From: DATLFA01 sp035525225
Lineage (GTDB): Bacteria; Actinomycetota; Acidimicrobiia; Acidimicrobiales; WLNW01
NCBI GenBank assembly: GCA_035525225.1
Contig: DATLFA010000090.1
Coordinates: 1 to 64,000, forward strand
Direction of reading: 5' to 3'
DNA length: 64,000 nucleotides
Part shown: positions 8,154-16,479 of the stretch, piece by piece
Layout: every line of letters starts with the position of its first letter
Position numbering within the stretch: position 1 is the first letter of the stretch
Notes under the pieces: model-generated
Seen by the model: only the letters and a program-made list of their open reading frames with translations
What the model was told of the DNA's origin: nothing
The model's database searches: none
Program-made: the position numbers and the translations under genes

Positions 8154-9329
8154 ATGGCCCGTATCCCGAGACTGCGATCGCTGGTTTCGGCGGAGGGGCT
8201 CGTCGGCGCGTTGCTCGCGGTGATCGCCATCCCGCAACTGTTGCTGGGGCCCGGCACCGATCTCGACGTTGGTGCAGTGCTCGGGTCGGGCCGGCTCATC
8301 ATGGACGGTGATTACCGGCCGTCGCGTCCACCGGGGGCACCGGTCCACGAGGCGATCGCCGGCGCGCTCGAGGCGGTCGGGGGGACGACACTGTCGAACA
8401 TGGCGACACTGGTCGCCGCGCTCGCGATCGTCGCCGCGGTCGTCGTGCTCGCGCGCGAGGCCGGGCTGTCCCGGCCCTACCTCGTCGCCGCGGTCGTCGT
8501 CGCCAACCCGTGGTTCATCGTGGCCGCGACCTCGACCGTCGATTTTCCGTTGGCACTCGCATTCTTGTTGTGGGGGGCGATCGCGCTACAGCGCGACCGG
8601 ACAGTCGTCGCCAGCGTGTGCTTCGCGCTTGCGGTGGGCTGCCGCGCCACCACCATCTTGCTCGTGATGGTGGTCCTGGTGGCCGACGTGACCGGGGAGC
8701 AACCCAAGCCACGACGAGCGCTGCTCTGCGGCGCGCTCTCGAGCGTGCTGGGGCTCGCGCTGTACATCCCCGCGTTCATATCCGCCGGCGGCTCACTGGC
8801 ATTCGCGCAGAACGACTTCAGCACCGCCAGCCCCGGTGTCATGTTGGGTCGCGCGCTCGCGAAAGACCTGTATTTCTTCGGGCTCGCCGGCGCGGTGGTG
8901 TTGCTCTGCGTCACGCCCGTATTGTGGGCGGCACTGCGCCGGTGGAAGAGCCAGTGGATCTTGCGCTTCGGCGTCCTCGGAGTGTTCGTGATCCAGGCGC
9001 TCTTCGTGCGGTTCCCGTGGAAGATGGGCCATCTGCTGCCGCTGCTCGTTTGTCTCGCGTTGTGGCTCGGCGTGGCGCTGCGTGATCGCCCGCAATGGCT
9101 GGTGGCGCTCGTGGTAGCGCAGTTGTTGTACTCCGTCGTCAACCTCCAGTTGCTCGAGCCCGACAATCCGAACGACGCCCGCGGCGCTCGGGCGGTGCTC
9201 GACCTGCGCTGGGGCGTCGTCGTGACCGACATCGCCTGCCGCGCCGACGACACGGGGGCGTGGAAGGGTGACGCCACTCGACTCGAAGCGGTGTGGAACT
9301 GCGCCAAGCCCTTCGGTACTGGACCGTAG
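8154..9329 (+). CDS. Multi-pass membrane protein, GT-C glycosyltransferase-like
   Basis: The 391-residue protein has about ten hydrophobic helices, the first at residues 12-30. A charged loop after helix 1 contains GTDLDVGAVLGSGRLIMDGDYRPSR, with acidic residues where GT-C glycosyltransferases carry their catalytic Asp. An RPPGAP motif follows, as seen in dolichyl-phosphate-mannose-type transferases. The family assignment is tentative. The start is the ATG at 8154 with no ribosome site, so the transcript may be leaderless. The region between it and the divergent methyltransferase gene is only 28 bp. The stop codon lies inside the first copy of a 15-bp tandem repeat. Confidence 0.7.
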   Translation: MARIPRLRSLVSAEGLVGALLAVIAIPQLLLGPGTDLDVGAVLGSGRLIMDGDYRPSRPPGAPVHEAIAGALEAVGGTTLSNMATLVAALAIVAAVVVLAREAGLSRPYLVAAVVVANPWFIVAATSTVDFPLALAFLLWGAIALQRDRTVVASVCFALAVGCRATTILLVMVVLVADVTGEQPKPRRALLCGALSSVLGLALYIPAFISAGGSLAFAQNDFSTASPGVMLGRALAKDLYFFGLAGAVVLLCVTPVLWAALRRWKSQWILRFGVLGVFVIQALFVRFPWKMGHLLPLLVCLALWLGVALRDRPQWLVALVVAQLLYSVVNLQLLEPDNPNDARGARAVLDLRWGVVVTDIACRADDTGAWKGDATRLEAVWNCAKPFGTGP

Positions 9330-9350
9330 AGGACAGGACCGTAGAGAACA
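9321..9350 (+). repeat. Two tandem 15-bp copies at the end of the membrane-protein gene
   Basis: GGACCGTAGAGGACA (9321-9335) is followed at once by GGACCGTAGAGAACA (9336-9350), 14 of 15 identical. The first copy supplies the TAG stop and the second would supply another stop in the same frame. Confidence 0.8.
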
Positions 9351-9395
9351 GCGCCATGAACGCGCGATGATGGACGGAACTCGAGGGGAGTCGCC

Positions 9396-10334
9396 ATGAA
9401 GATCGAGACCGCACGCGGGCAGGTCGAATCCGACGAATTGGGCGTGACGTTGGCCCATGAGCATTTCGCGGTGCTCACCGACGGGTTGGCGTTGGCGTTC
9501 CCCCAGACGTTCGATCGCGTCGCGGCGACCGAACATGCGGTTCGCCTCGCGCACGACGCATACGCACTGGGTATCCGCAGCATGGTCGATCTCACGGTGC
9601 TCGGGTTGGGCCGCGACATCCACTTCATCCGCGACATCGCGGCGCAGATTCCCGTCAACGTGATCGTCGCGACCGGTCTGTACACGTTTGTCGACGTGCC
9701 GACCTATTTCCGTAGCCGTTCGATCGACGACATGTCGGCCTTGTTCGTCGCGGACATCGAGCAGGGCATCGGCGGTACCGACACGAGGGCCGGCATCCTG
9801 AAGTGCGCAACCGACGAGCCCGGCGTAACCCCGGGCGTCGACATGGTGTTACGAGCCTGCGCACGCGCGCACAAGGCAACCGGTGTACCGATCAGCAGCC
9901 ACACCCACGCCGACACCGAGCGCGGCCTCGACCAGATCGCGATCTTCGAGGACGAGGGCGTCGATCTCTCGTCGGTGGTGATCGGCCACTGCGGTGACGC
10001 CCACGACGTCGACTATCTCGTGAGGGTCGCCGAGAAGGGCGTCACGATGGGGATGGATCGATTCAGCATCGACGGTCGGTCGCCGCTCGAGTTGCGCGTG
10101 GCGATGGTGGTCGAGATGTGGAAGCGGGGCTACGGCGATCGCATGGTGTTGTCGCACGATTGTGTGTGCACGATCGATTGGTTCCCGAGCGTCCCCGAGC
10201 GCGACTTCGGCTACATCCACCGCGAGGTTCTGCCACGATTGTCGGATGCCGGCATGAGCGACAGCGACATCGAGCAGATGTTGGTCCACACACCGCGGCG
10301 CATCCTCGAAGGCAGTCGGGTGCGCGTCGCGTGA
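9396..10334 (+). CDS. Phosphotriesterase-family hydrolase, probable lactonase
   Basis: The 312-residue TIM barrel has the full binuclear metal site of the phosphotriesterase family: H21 and H23 (LAHEH), the carboxylated lysine K136 (GILKCATD), H169 (SSHTH), H198 (IGHCGD) and D255 (LSHDCVC). Members of this size are mostly lactonases. ATG 9396 follows AGGGGAGTCGCC. The stop overlaps the GTG of the next gene by 4 bp, so translation is coupled with the kinase and acyl-CoA dehydrogenase. That context supports a role in opening a lactone to a hydroxy acid for CoA-linked breakdown. An aryldialkylphosphatase role is unlikely. Confidence 0.9.
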   Translation: MKIETARGQVESDELGVTLAHEHFAVLTDGLALAFPQTFDRVAATEHAVRLAHDAYALGIRSMVDLTVLGLGRDIHFIRDIAAQIPVNVIVATGLYTFVDVPTYFRSRSIDDMSALFVADIEQGIGGTDTRAGILKCATDEPGVTPGVDMVLRACARAHKATGVPISSHTHADTERGLDQIAIFEDEGVDLSSVVIGHCGDAHDVDYLVRVAEKGVTMGMDRFSIDGRSPLELRVAMVVEMWKRGYGDRMVLSHDCVCTIDWFPSVPERDFGYIHREVLPRLSDAGMSDSDIEQMLVHTPRRILEGSRVRVA

Positions 10335-11281
10335 TCGACCTCGATCGGGTCAGCGCCTGGCTCGGTGAGTCGGTGGCGCTCGAAGGAACAGCGACCACCG
10401 GATCGAGCAGTACGACGCTGTTCGTGCGCGTCGGCGCGGTGGCGGCGGTGTTGCAACATCCGCCGGAGGGTCCGACGTTGCCGACTGCGCACGACCTGGC
10501 GCGCCAAGATCGGTTCCTGCGCGCAGTTGCGGCGAGCGGGCGCCGAGTGCCGGTGCCGCGTGTCCTGGAGTTCTGTGCCGACCTGGGCGTGGCCGGCATG
10601 CCTTTCTTGATCACCGAGCGCGCCGATGGTGTGTGCCTATTGGGGGACCGGACGCACCAAGTCGACGGCGCGCCACTCGCGATCGACGCCATCGATGTCA
10701 TGGTCAATCTGCACGCCATCGACTGGCGCGCGCTCGGGCTCACAACTGCTCCGGGGTCGTACGTCGAACGCCAGATCATCCGTTGGCACGATCAGTTGAC
10801 GCGCACGCCGACAGCAACGCGGTTGGGCGACCTGTTGGCGTTGAAGGAATGGTTGCTCGCGCACCGTCCGCGCACCGAGGAGCGGGTCATCGTGCACGGT
10901 GACTTCGGCTTCCACAATCTGCTGGTCGTTCGCGACCGGGTCACGGCGGTGCTCGACTGGGAGTTGGCGACGATCGGTGATCCATTGGTCGACTTGACCG
11001 GCTTCGCCAAGAGTTGGGGCGAGGGCGCGCTGTCGCCCAATCCGGCCAACGATGTCGTGGCACGCGCCGCGGGCGCGCTCACCCGGGACCAACTGATCGC
11101 CGAGTACGAAGCGCGTTCGGGCCGCGGCTTCAGCGAGCATCGTGCGTACTACGAGGCATTGTCGATGTGGAAGAGCATCGGCATCTTCGAAGGTATCCAT
11201 GCACGATCGGGTGGAACTCGATTCGTCGACGAAGTGCCGGAGTTGGTCGCGCGCTTGCGTCAACTCATCGGCCAAGGTTGA
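10331..11281 (+). CDS. APH-type phosphotransferase (ACAD10/11 kinase-domain-like)
   Basis: This 316-residue protein has the aminoglycoside-phosphotransferase/choline-kinase fold. The catalytic loop is H189-G-D191 with N196 (HGDFGFHNLL), and the metal-binding segment is LDWELATIGDPLVDL around D209. The Gly-rich start and the MPFLITERADG hinge are present. The same domain is fused to acyl-CoA dehydrogenase in mammalian ACAD10/11 and is separate in levulinate-degrading bacteria, where it phosphorylates 4-hydroxyacyl-CoA. Here the next gene is an acyl-CoA dehydrogenase, which supports that role and argues against antibiotic resistance. The GTG start at 10331 overlaps the upstream stop. Confidence 0.9.
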   Translation: MIDLDRVSAWLGESVALEGTATTGSSSTTLFVRVGAVAAVLQHPPEGPTLPTAHDLARQDRFLRAVAASGRRVPVPRVLEFCADLGVAGMPFLITERADGVCLLGDRTHQVDGAPLAIDAIDVMVNLHAIDWRALGLTTAPGSYVERQIIRWHDQLTRTPTATRLGDLLALKEWLLAHRPRTEERVIVHGDFGFHNLLVVRDRVTAVLDWELATIGDPLVDLTGFAKSWGEGALSPNPANDVVARAAGALTRDQLIAEYEARSGRGFSEHRAYYEALSMWKSIGIFEGIHARSGGTRFVDEVPELVARLRQLIGQG

Positions 11282-11292
11282 GAGGCAGGCGG

Positions 11293-12495
11293 ATGTTCAC
11301 CATTCCCGACCACGTGCGGCCGCTGCGCGATCGTGTGCTGCGCTTCGTCGAAGAACGCGTGCAACCGCGTGAAGCCGACCTCGACCGACCGTGGGCCGAG
11401 TCGGTCACGACGCTGAAGGAGTTGCACGGCGAAGCCAAGCGCGAAGGATTGTGGGCGCTCGGCCATCCGAAGGAGATCGGCGGTGGCGGCATGCCGATGC
11501 GCGACTATCTCTACATCAACGAGGTGGTCGGGCGCAGCGAGCCGGCGATGGCCGCGCTGGGCACCAACACCTTGCAGTCGGCGTTGTTGTTGCACAAGTA
11601 CGCCGCGCCGTGGATGCGCGACGCGCTCTTGGAGCCCCTCGTGACCAACGGCCACGGCGTCAGCTTCGGCGTCACCGAGCCGGGGGTGGCGTCGAGCGAT
11701 CCAACACAGTTGCGGACGCGGGCCGAGTTCCGCGGCGACGAGTGGGTGATCAGTGGGCGCAAGTGGTTCATCAGCTGGGTCGATCGCTCGCACCACGTGA
11801 TGGTGATGTGTCGTACCGAACCTGACGACGTGCCCGTGCACCGTGCGTTCTCGATGATCGTGGTGCCGACGGATGCGCCGGGGTTTCGTATCGTGCGTGA
11901 TTTGCCGGTGCTCGGTCTGCACGACGTGCTGTCCGGGCACTTCGAGCTCGAGTTCGACGAAGTTCGAGTGCCCGCCGATCATCTGCTCGGGCCGCGCGGT
12001 GAAGGGTTCACGCTGTCGCAAGACCGGCTCGGGCCGGGGCGCATCTATCACTGCATGCGGTGGTTGGGTATGGCGCAGCGGGCGTTCGACCTGTTGTGCC
12101 GGCGCGCCAACGCTCGCCAGACCGGCGGTCGTCCGCTCGTCGACTACCAGCTTGTGCAACAGATGATCTTCGACAGCTATTGCGAGATCCAGAGTGCTCG
12201 TCTCATGGTGCTGCACACCGCGGAGTTGATCGACCGTGGCGACCAAGCCCGCGTCGAGATCAGTGCGATCAAGGTGCAGTGCGCCCGCATGGTGCACAAC
12301 GTCGTCGATCGGGCGATGCAGGTGCACGGTGGCGAGGGGATGACGAGCGACACCCCGCTCGAAGCCATGTACCGCCATGCCCGCTATGGCCGCATCGTCG
12401 ACGGCCCCGACGAGGTGCACGTGCAGCGGGTCGCCCGTCGTGTGGCCCGTCACTATGGCGAGGGCGGCAACGGTTGGGATTTCGCGCTGCGCTGA
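11293..12495 (+). CDS. Acyl-CoA dehydrogenase (ACAD11-like)
   Basis: The 400-residue flavoprotein has the three-part acyl-CoA dehydrogenase fold. It shows FGVTEPGVASSDPTQL (FAD/substrate loop), VISGRKWFISWVD, then the C-terminal helical domain with MQVHGGEGMTSDTPLEAMYRHAR, which is the FAD and catalytic-base region. The VHGGEG and YRHARYGRIVDGPDEVH pattern is that of the long-chain/ACAD10-11 branch. ATG 11293 is 12 bp after the kinase stop. Together with the kinase it could convert a 4-hydroxyacyl-CoA to an enoyl-CoA through a phosphate ester. This pathway is inferred from family knowledge, not seen directly. Confidence 0.93.
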   Translation: MFTIPDHVRPLRDRVLRFVEERVQPREADLDRPWAESVTTLKELHGEAKREGLWALGHPKEIGGGGMPMRDYLYINEVVGRSEPAMAALGTNTLQSALLLHKYAAPWMRDALLEPLVTNGHGVSFGVTEPGVASSDPTQLRTRAEFRGDEWVISGRKWFISWVDRSHHVMVMCRTEPDDVPVHRAFSMIVVPTDAPGFRIVRDLPVLGLHDVLSGHFELEFDEVRVPADHLLGPRGEGFTLSQDRLGPGRIYHCMRWLGMAQRAFDLLCRRANARQTGGRPLVDYQLVQQMIFDSYCEIQSARLMVLHTAELIDRGDQARVEISAIKVQCARMVHNVVDRAMQVHGGEGMTSDTPLEAMYRHARYGRIVDGPDEVHVQRVARRVARHYGEGGNGWDFALR

Positions 12496-12512
12496 GTTCG
12501 TGGCACGCTGGT

Positions 12513-13130
12513 ATGCGTGGTGCGACGGCGGTGGGTGCTGTGGTGGGATCGGTCGCGCTGCTCTGCGTCGCGGTGGCGTCTTGCGGCGGCACTGGGTCGA
12601 GCGGAGGCTCGTTCGCATCGTGCCGCGACGTACCCCGCGGAGACAACATATCGATCAGCTGGGTCACGTTTGAGCGGTGGATCGGGCCCGCCGGCGCGGA
12701 GCCGGTGCTCGTCGCGTTCGCGGACGCGGTGATCGATCGCGGCGCCGATACGTCCAGTCGCCGCAGGGTCGAATTGCAGTCACCCGAGGTGCTGCATGGC
12801 GAGGTTCCGAAGGAGTTCTTCGTAGGGAAGGATTCCGTCTCACAGGCCAAGTCGACAATGGTGTCCGGCGAGCGGCTGCTGCTATGGGGATGGCCGGGCT
12901 TCCCTCAGCCGAAGGTCTTCGGCAACGTCGCAGTGGTCTCCGGCGATGGCACCGTGAGATTCCTCGGCAACTGCATCCCTCGATTCGACAGTGCATTCGC
13001 GGTATTCGCCGCGTCTGGCGAGTCTACGGAGCGCGCGGTCGATGTGCTTGTTCGCATCGTGACCGACCCGAACGGCGAAACCGCGACGCGATTCAAGGCA
13101 ACAGTGGGCCTGACGCTCGCGGGCCCGTAG
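12513..13130 (+). CDS. Hypothetical lipoprotein
   Basis: The 205-residue product begins with a signal peptide (MRGATAVGAVVGSVALLCVA) and a lipobox ending VASC at about residue 24, so it should be a membrane-anchored lipoprotein outside the cell. The mature part, starting CGGTGSSGG, contains two further cysteines (FASC and GNC) that may form a disulfide. It resembles a beta-rich domain but no family is recognised. The ATG at 12513 is 17 bp after the acyl-CoA dehydrogenase stop, with no obvious ribosome site, so it may or may not belong to that operon. Terminator-like hairpins follow. Confidence 0.8.
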   Translation: MRGATAVGAVVGSVALLCVAVASCGGTGSSGGSFASCRDVPRGDNISISWVTFERWIGPAGAEPVLVAFADAVIDRGADTSSRRRVELQSPEVLHGEVPKEFFVGKDSVSQAKSTMVSGERLLLWGWPGFPQPKVFGNVAVVSGDGTVRFLGNCIPRFDSAFAVFAASGESTERAVDVLVRIVTDPNGETATRFKATVGLTLAGP

Positions 13131-13146
13131 CCCACCGCACGCCGAC

Positions 13147-13207
13147 GTCCCCGCGGGGACGCTGTTGACGGACTCGAAGCCGAAAAGCACGCCTGCCGTG
13201 CTTTTCG
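13147..13207. terminator. Two hairpins after the lipoprotein gene
   Basis: A 14-bp perfect palindrome GTCCCCGCGGGGAC lies at 13147-13160. At 13181-13191 and 13197-13207 a perfect 11-bp stem (CGAAAAGCACG with CGTGCTTTTCG, loop CCTGC) follows; it carries TTTT in its right arm and AAAA in its left. The second is the best terminator candidate for the operon starting at 9396. The rest of the gap to 13279 contains the ribosome site of the next gene. Confidence 0.7.
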
Positions 13208-13279
13208 ACTACGAGAACGAATCCGCTCCGCGCTTAACTTCCGATCAGTCGCATCGCACGACACGAAAAGGGGATGCTC

Positions 13280-14089
13280 ATGGCCGACAGCGAGTTCCAG
13301 GACAAGGTCGTGGTGGTGACGGGCGCGGGCTCGGGCATCGGCTACGCGACCGCGCGACGCTTTGCCGAGAGCGGTGCGATCGTCGGGCTCAACGACGTGA
13401 ATCCCGAGCGGGCCTACGACGCCGCTCGCGATTTCAACGCCACGGGCGGGCGCTGCGAGCCACTCGTCTTCGATGTGACCGATTCGCACTCGATCGATCA
13501 GGCATTCGACATGTTGGCCGCCCGCGAAGGTCACCTCGACATCGTCGTCAACAACGCGGGTATGTTGCGGTCGGTGCCGGGTCACGGAGAGCGTCGCGCC
13601 GCGATGATGCAACGGCGCGCGGCGGGGCAGCCGGGCGGTTCGCTCGGCGTCACGGTGAACACCAGTGACACGCTGTGGCGCGAGCACATGGCAGTGATGC
13701 TCGACGGCGTTTTTTACGGCACCCGTGCCGCGCTGCGGCACATGGAGGCGCAGGGTTTCGGTGCGATCGTCAACACGGCGAGCATCGGGGCGTTCCACCC
13801 CGCACCCGACTATCCGTTCTACGCGGCGGCCAAAGCAGGGGTCGTCGCATTCACGCGATCGGTTGGTCACGAAGTGGCCGGCGCCGGCATCCGGGTCAAC
13901 GCGGTCGCGCCCGGGTCAACGGCAACCGCGATCATGGTCGGCACCGACACCGGGTCGTTCTCGTCGCGCAACGCGTGCGGACGTATCGGCAAGCCAGAAG
14001 AGATCGCGGAGGCGATCGCGTTCTTGGCGAGCGACCGTGCGTCGTATTGCTTCGGCGAGATCCTCACCGTCAGCGGCGCCTGGGCGTGA
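13280..14089 (+). CDS. SDR family oxidoreductase with an insertion after NNAG
   Basis: The 269-residue SDR has TGAGSGIG (NAD(P) site), NNAG, the serine in NTASIG and the Y-x-x-x-K pair in FYAAAKAG. Between NNAG and the catalytic serine there is an Arg/Gly-rich insertion of about 20 residues (GHGERRAAMMQRRAAGQPGG) that is not part of the minimal fold and may shape the substrate pocket. The end FGEILTVSGAWA replaces the usual DGG finish. I chose ATG 13280 because AAAAGGGG lies 6 nt upstream; the ATG at 13274 touches that site. It is convergent with the isomerase gene. Confidence 0.88.
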   Translation: MADSEFQDKVVVVTGAGSGIGYATARRFAESGAIVGLNDVNPERAYDAARDFNATGGRCEPLVFDVTDSHSIDQAFDMLAAREGHLDIVVNNAGMLRSVPGHGERRAAMMQRRAAGQPGGSLGVTVNTSDTLWREHMAVMLDGVFYGTRAALRHMEAQGFGAIVNTASIGAFHPAPDYPFYAAAKAGVVAFTRSVGHEVAGAGIRVNAVAPGSTATAIMVGTDTGSFSSRNACGRIGKPEEIAEAIAFLASDRASYCFGEILTVSGAWA

Positions 14090-14105
14090 ATCCGGGGCGT
14101 GAAGC

Positions 14106-14951
14106 TCACACGAGCGCGAGCACGTCGCGTGTCGCGACCGCGGCCAACAGCGCGGCCTCGGGCGGCGTCATCGCCTGCAATTCGCCGCTGAACACTTCGA
14201 CACCGACGACCGCCTCGGGGTGATCGGCGAGCAAGCGACCCGACCACTGCACGAGCGGCAGATCGCCCTGGCCCGGCAACAGCCGTCCGGCCATCGGCAC
14301 GTACGCCGCGCCCGGCTCGGGCTCGATGCGATCGCACAGCTGCACGATGGTGATCATCCCCGGCGGAAGCCCGACGAGCTGGTCGAGCGAGCCGCCGGAG
14401 CGGGCGAAGTGCCACGCATCGAACATGACCCCGAGCCGGCCATCGTCGACGGAATCGTAGATCTGACGCGCGGTCGCGAGATTGTCGATGCCCGTGTTGG
14501 GAATGAACTCGATGCACAGCTCGAAGCCGCGCTCGCGCGCCCGTGACACGATCGGTCCGATCCCGTCGATCATCGCGGATACGGGTACGGGGGAACCGAG
14601 AAAGTGCGACAGGCTGATCGTCTGCGCGCCGATCGCTTCGGCCATCGAGTAGCAATAGTCCTCGGTGAACTCGTAGAGTGTGCGGTGCTCGGGCGGCGCG
14701 CTGTCGGGTGTGTGTGCCCCGGGTAGGCCATTGAGCAGTGGCTCGATCACCGCGACCAGCACGCCGTGGTCGTCGAGGGCGGCCCGCAACGCATCGTCGC
14801 CGACGCCGGCGGCGCGGGTGGCGGCGTAGAGGCGCGGGGACACGCTGATAGAGCGGTAGCCACCAACGGCCGCGGCATCGATCAATTCGAGCATCGTCGC
14901 GGCGTTGACGGTGCCCCAGCACAACATGAGGTCGTGATCGCGCGTCGACAC
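14106..14951 (-). CDS. Sugar phosphate isomerase/epimerase-like TIM-barrel protein
   Basis: This 281-residue protein is a second member of the barrel family found at 6719. Motifs in order are LMLCWGTVN, ISVSPRLY, VAVIEPLLNG, ISLSHFLG, CIEFIPNTG, VMFDAWHFARSGG, VQLCDR and VVGVEVFSG. The E, D, H and E residues in CIEF, MFDAWH and GVEV are the expected metal ligands, and GRLLPGQGDLPL is shared with the paralogue. It is transcribed away from the CMD-like gene at 15008. Metal-dependent isomerisation or epimerisation of a sugar or inositol derivative is likely, but the substrate is unknown. Confidence 0.82.
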   Translation of the reverse strand: MSTRDHDLMLCWGTVNAATMLELIDAAAVGGYRSISVSPRLYAATRAAGVGDDALRAALDDHGVLVAVIEPLLNGLPGAHTPDSAPPEHRTLYEFTEDYCYSMAEAIGAQTISLSHFLGSPVPVSAMIDGIGPIVSRARERGFELCIEFIPNTGIDNLATARQIYDSVDDGRLGVMFDAWHFARSGGSLDQLVGLPPGMITIVQLCDRIEPEPGAAYVPMAGRLLPGQGDLPLVQWSGRLLADHPEAVVGVEVFSGELQAMTPPEAALLAAVATRDVLALV

Positions 14952-15007
14952 AGCAACGTATTCTTATCGCGAACTGTGAAAGTCTGGGGCAGCAGCGAGG
15001 GGGAAAC

Positions 15008-15610
15008 ATGGCGCGTCTGGCACCGCTCGAGGAACACGAATGGTCCGACAAGGCTCGACAGGCGATCTCGCCGACGATCCAGTCGGTGGCGGCCATGTTG
15101 GGCGACGAGCAGGTCACCCGCCCCGAGCGCAAGAAACCGCTCAACATCTTGTTGACGCTCGCCCACAACGACCAGCTGATCGGTCCGTTCCTGCAATGGG
15201 CCGGTGCGCTGGCCGTCCACGGGGCGCTCGATCGGCGCGACGCCGAGCTTCTGGCGCTGCGTGCCGCGTGGAACTGTCGATCCGAGTTCGAGTGGGGCCA
15301 TCACGTCGAGTACGCAGAGCACTTCGGTTTGCATCGCGACGAGGTCGATCGGGTGCCACTCGGCGCCGATGCCGCCGGGTGGATGCCGCATCAGGCCGCG
15401 TTGTTGCGGGCGGCCGACGAGCTCCATTCCGCGGCGCTGATCAGCGATGCGACCTATGCCGAGCTCACCTCGATGTTCAACCCCGCGCAGTTGATCGAGC
15501 TCGTGATGACCGTCGGTCAGTACACGATGCTCTCGATGGTGGCGAACAGCTTCGAGGTCGCTATCGAGCCGGGCCTCGAGCCACTACCCGTTATCGAGCA
15601 GGCTTCCTAG
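15008..15610 (+). CDS. Carboxymuconolactone decarboxylase/AhpD-like family protein
   Basis: The 200-residue all-helical protein carries the family core AELLALRAAWNCRSEFEWGHHVEYA near residues 78-102, with the E, C and H positions typical of the carboxymuconolactone decarboxylase fold. The single Cys argues against a CxxC AhpD-type peroxidase function. ATG 15008 follows GGGGGAAAC. The gene ends by overlapping the opposite TauD gene by 4 bp at CTAG, where both stops share bases. The reaction is unknown; such proteins often sit in ring-degradation clusters. Confidence 0.85.
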   Translation: MARLAPLEEHEWSDKARQAISPTIQSVAAMLGDEQVTRPERKKPLNILLTLAHNDQLIGPFLQWAGALAVHGALDRRDAELLALRAAWNCRSEFEWGHHVEYAEHFGLHRDEVDRVPLGADAAGWMPHQAALLRAADELHSAALISDATYAELTSMFNPAQLIELVMTVGQYTMLSMVANSFEVAIEPGLEPLPVIEQAS

Positions 15611-16449
15611 CGGAAGGGCTTGTCGCCGGCGATCACGATGCGGTTCATGACCCGGCGTCCCGGATAGTCGGGCACGCCGTAGTGCTGCGTCGAGCGGTTG
15701 TCCCAGAACGCGACCGAACCGGGACGCCATTGGAAGCGGCACTGGAACAACGGGTCGCGTACGTGGTCGAACAGGAACGGCAGGAGTCGCTCGTTCTCGC
15801 GCTCGGACAACCCCACGATGCGAGTGGCGTAGTTGCGGTTGATATAGAGCAGCTTGCGCTTGGTGACGGGGTGCGTACGCACGATCGGATGGCGCATCAC
15901 CGGATAACGGTCGCGAAGCCTGCGCAACTCGGCGGCTGGATCGTCGTAGTCGTCGAAGGTCGTGTACGTGATCTTCATGAAATCGTGCTCGGCGTCGAGG
16001 TCGTCGAGCATGGCGCGCAGCGCCGGCGACAATGCTTCGTAGGCGGCGTACATGTTGGCCCAACAGGTGTCACCGCCATAGGCCGGCAGCTCGACAGCTC
16101 GCAGGATCGTGCCGAGGGGAGGGCTGTCCATGAAGGTGCCGTCGGTGTGCCAGCTGTCGACGCGCGAACCGAGCGCCGCCGCGCCGTTGTCGAAGGCCAG
16201 TGTGTGCATTTCGGGCACGTCGGGATTGGCCGGCGGTGCGAGGACGAACGGCTCGAGCTCTCCGAATTGGGCGGCGAAGTCGCGATGTTGTGCGTCGGTC
16301 AGTTCTTGATCGCGAAAGAACACCACGAGATGATCGAGCACTGCCCGCTCGATCGCTTCGACACCGGCGGCCGGCAACGGCTCGCGCAGGTCGACCCCCG
16401 AGATCTCTGCGCCGATGACACTCGTGACAGGTTGGATCGCGACAGCCAT
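15607..16449 (-). CDS. TauD/TfdA-family Fe(II)/2-oxoglutarate dioxygenase
   Basis: The 280-residue enzyme has the iron-binding HxD at H101/D103 (SWHTDGTF) and the distal histidine in FWDNRSTQHYGV, with the 2-oxoglutarate-binding arginine in GRRVMNRIVIAG. HPVTKRKLLYINR is the conserved strand before the third metal ligand. Members hydroxylate taurine, phenoxyacetates, alkyl sulfates or related acids. I chose ATG 16449; ATG 16458 three codons earlier is equally possible. No sulfonate or sulfate transporter is adjacent, so the substrate is open. Confidence 0.92.
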   Translation of the reverse strand: MAVAIQPVTSVIGAEISGVDLREPLPAAGVEAIERAVLDHLVVFFRDQELTDAQHRDFAAQFGELEPFVLAPPANPDVPEMHTLAFDNGAAALGSRVDSWHTDGTFMDSPPLGTILRAVELPAYGGDTCWANMYAAYEALSPALRAMLDDLDAEHDFMKITYTTFDDYDDPAAELRRLRDRYPVMRHPIVRTHPVTKRKLLYINRNYATRIVGLSERENERLLPFLFDHVRDPLFQCRFQWRPGSVAFWDNRSTQHYGVPDYPGRRVMNRIVIAGDKPFR

Positions 16450-16479
16450 GGGCCTCATCTTCCCACAGGCTTGCCGTCG

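Noticed and set aside
8477..9685. A 402-codon frame on the - strand
   Set aside because: It mirrors the membrane-protein gene and the start of the lactonase gene. The translation is Ser/Thr/Ala-rich with no domain.
10331..11281. Aminoglycoside resistance kinase
   Set aside because: The fold fits but the operon with lactonase and acyl-CoA dehydrogenase favours a metabolic kinase.
13274..13282. Start of the SDR at ATG 13274
   Set aside because: It directly touches the GGGG of the ribosome site; ATG 13280 has proper spacing.
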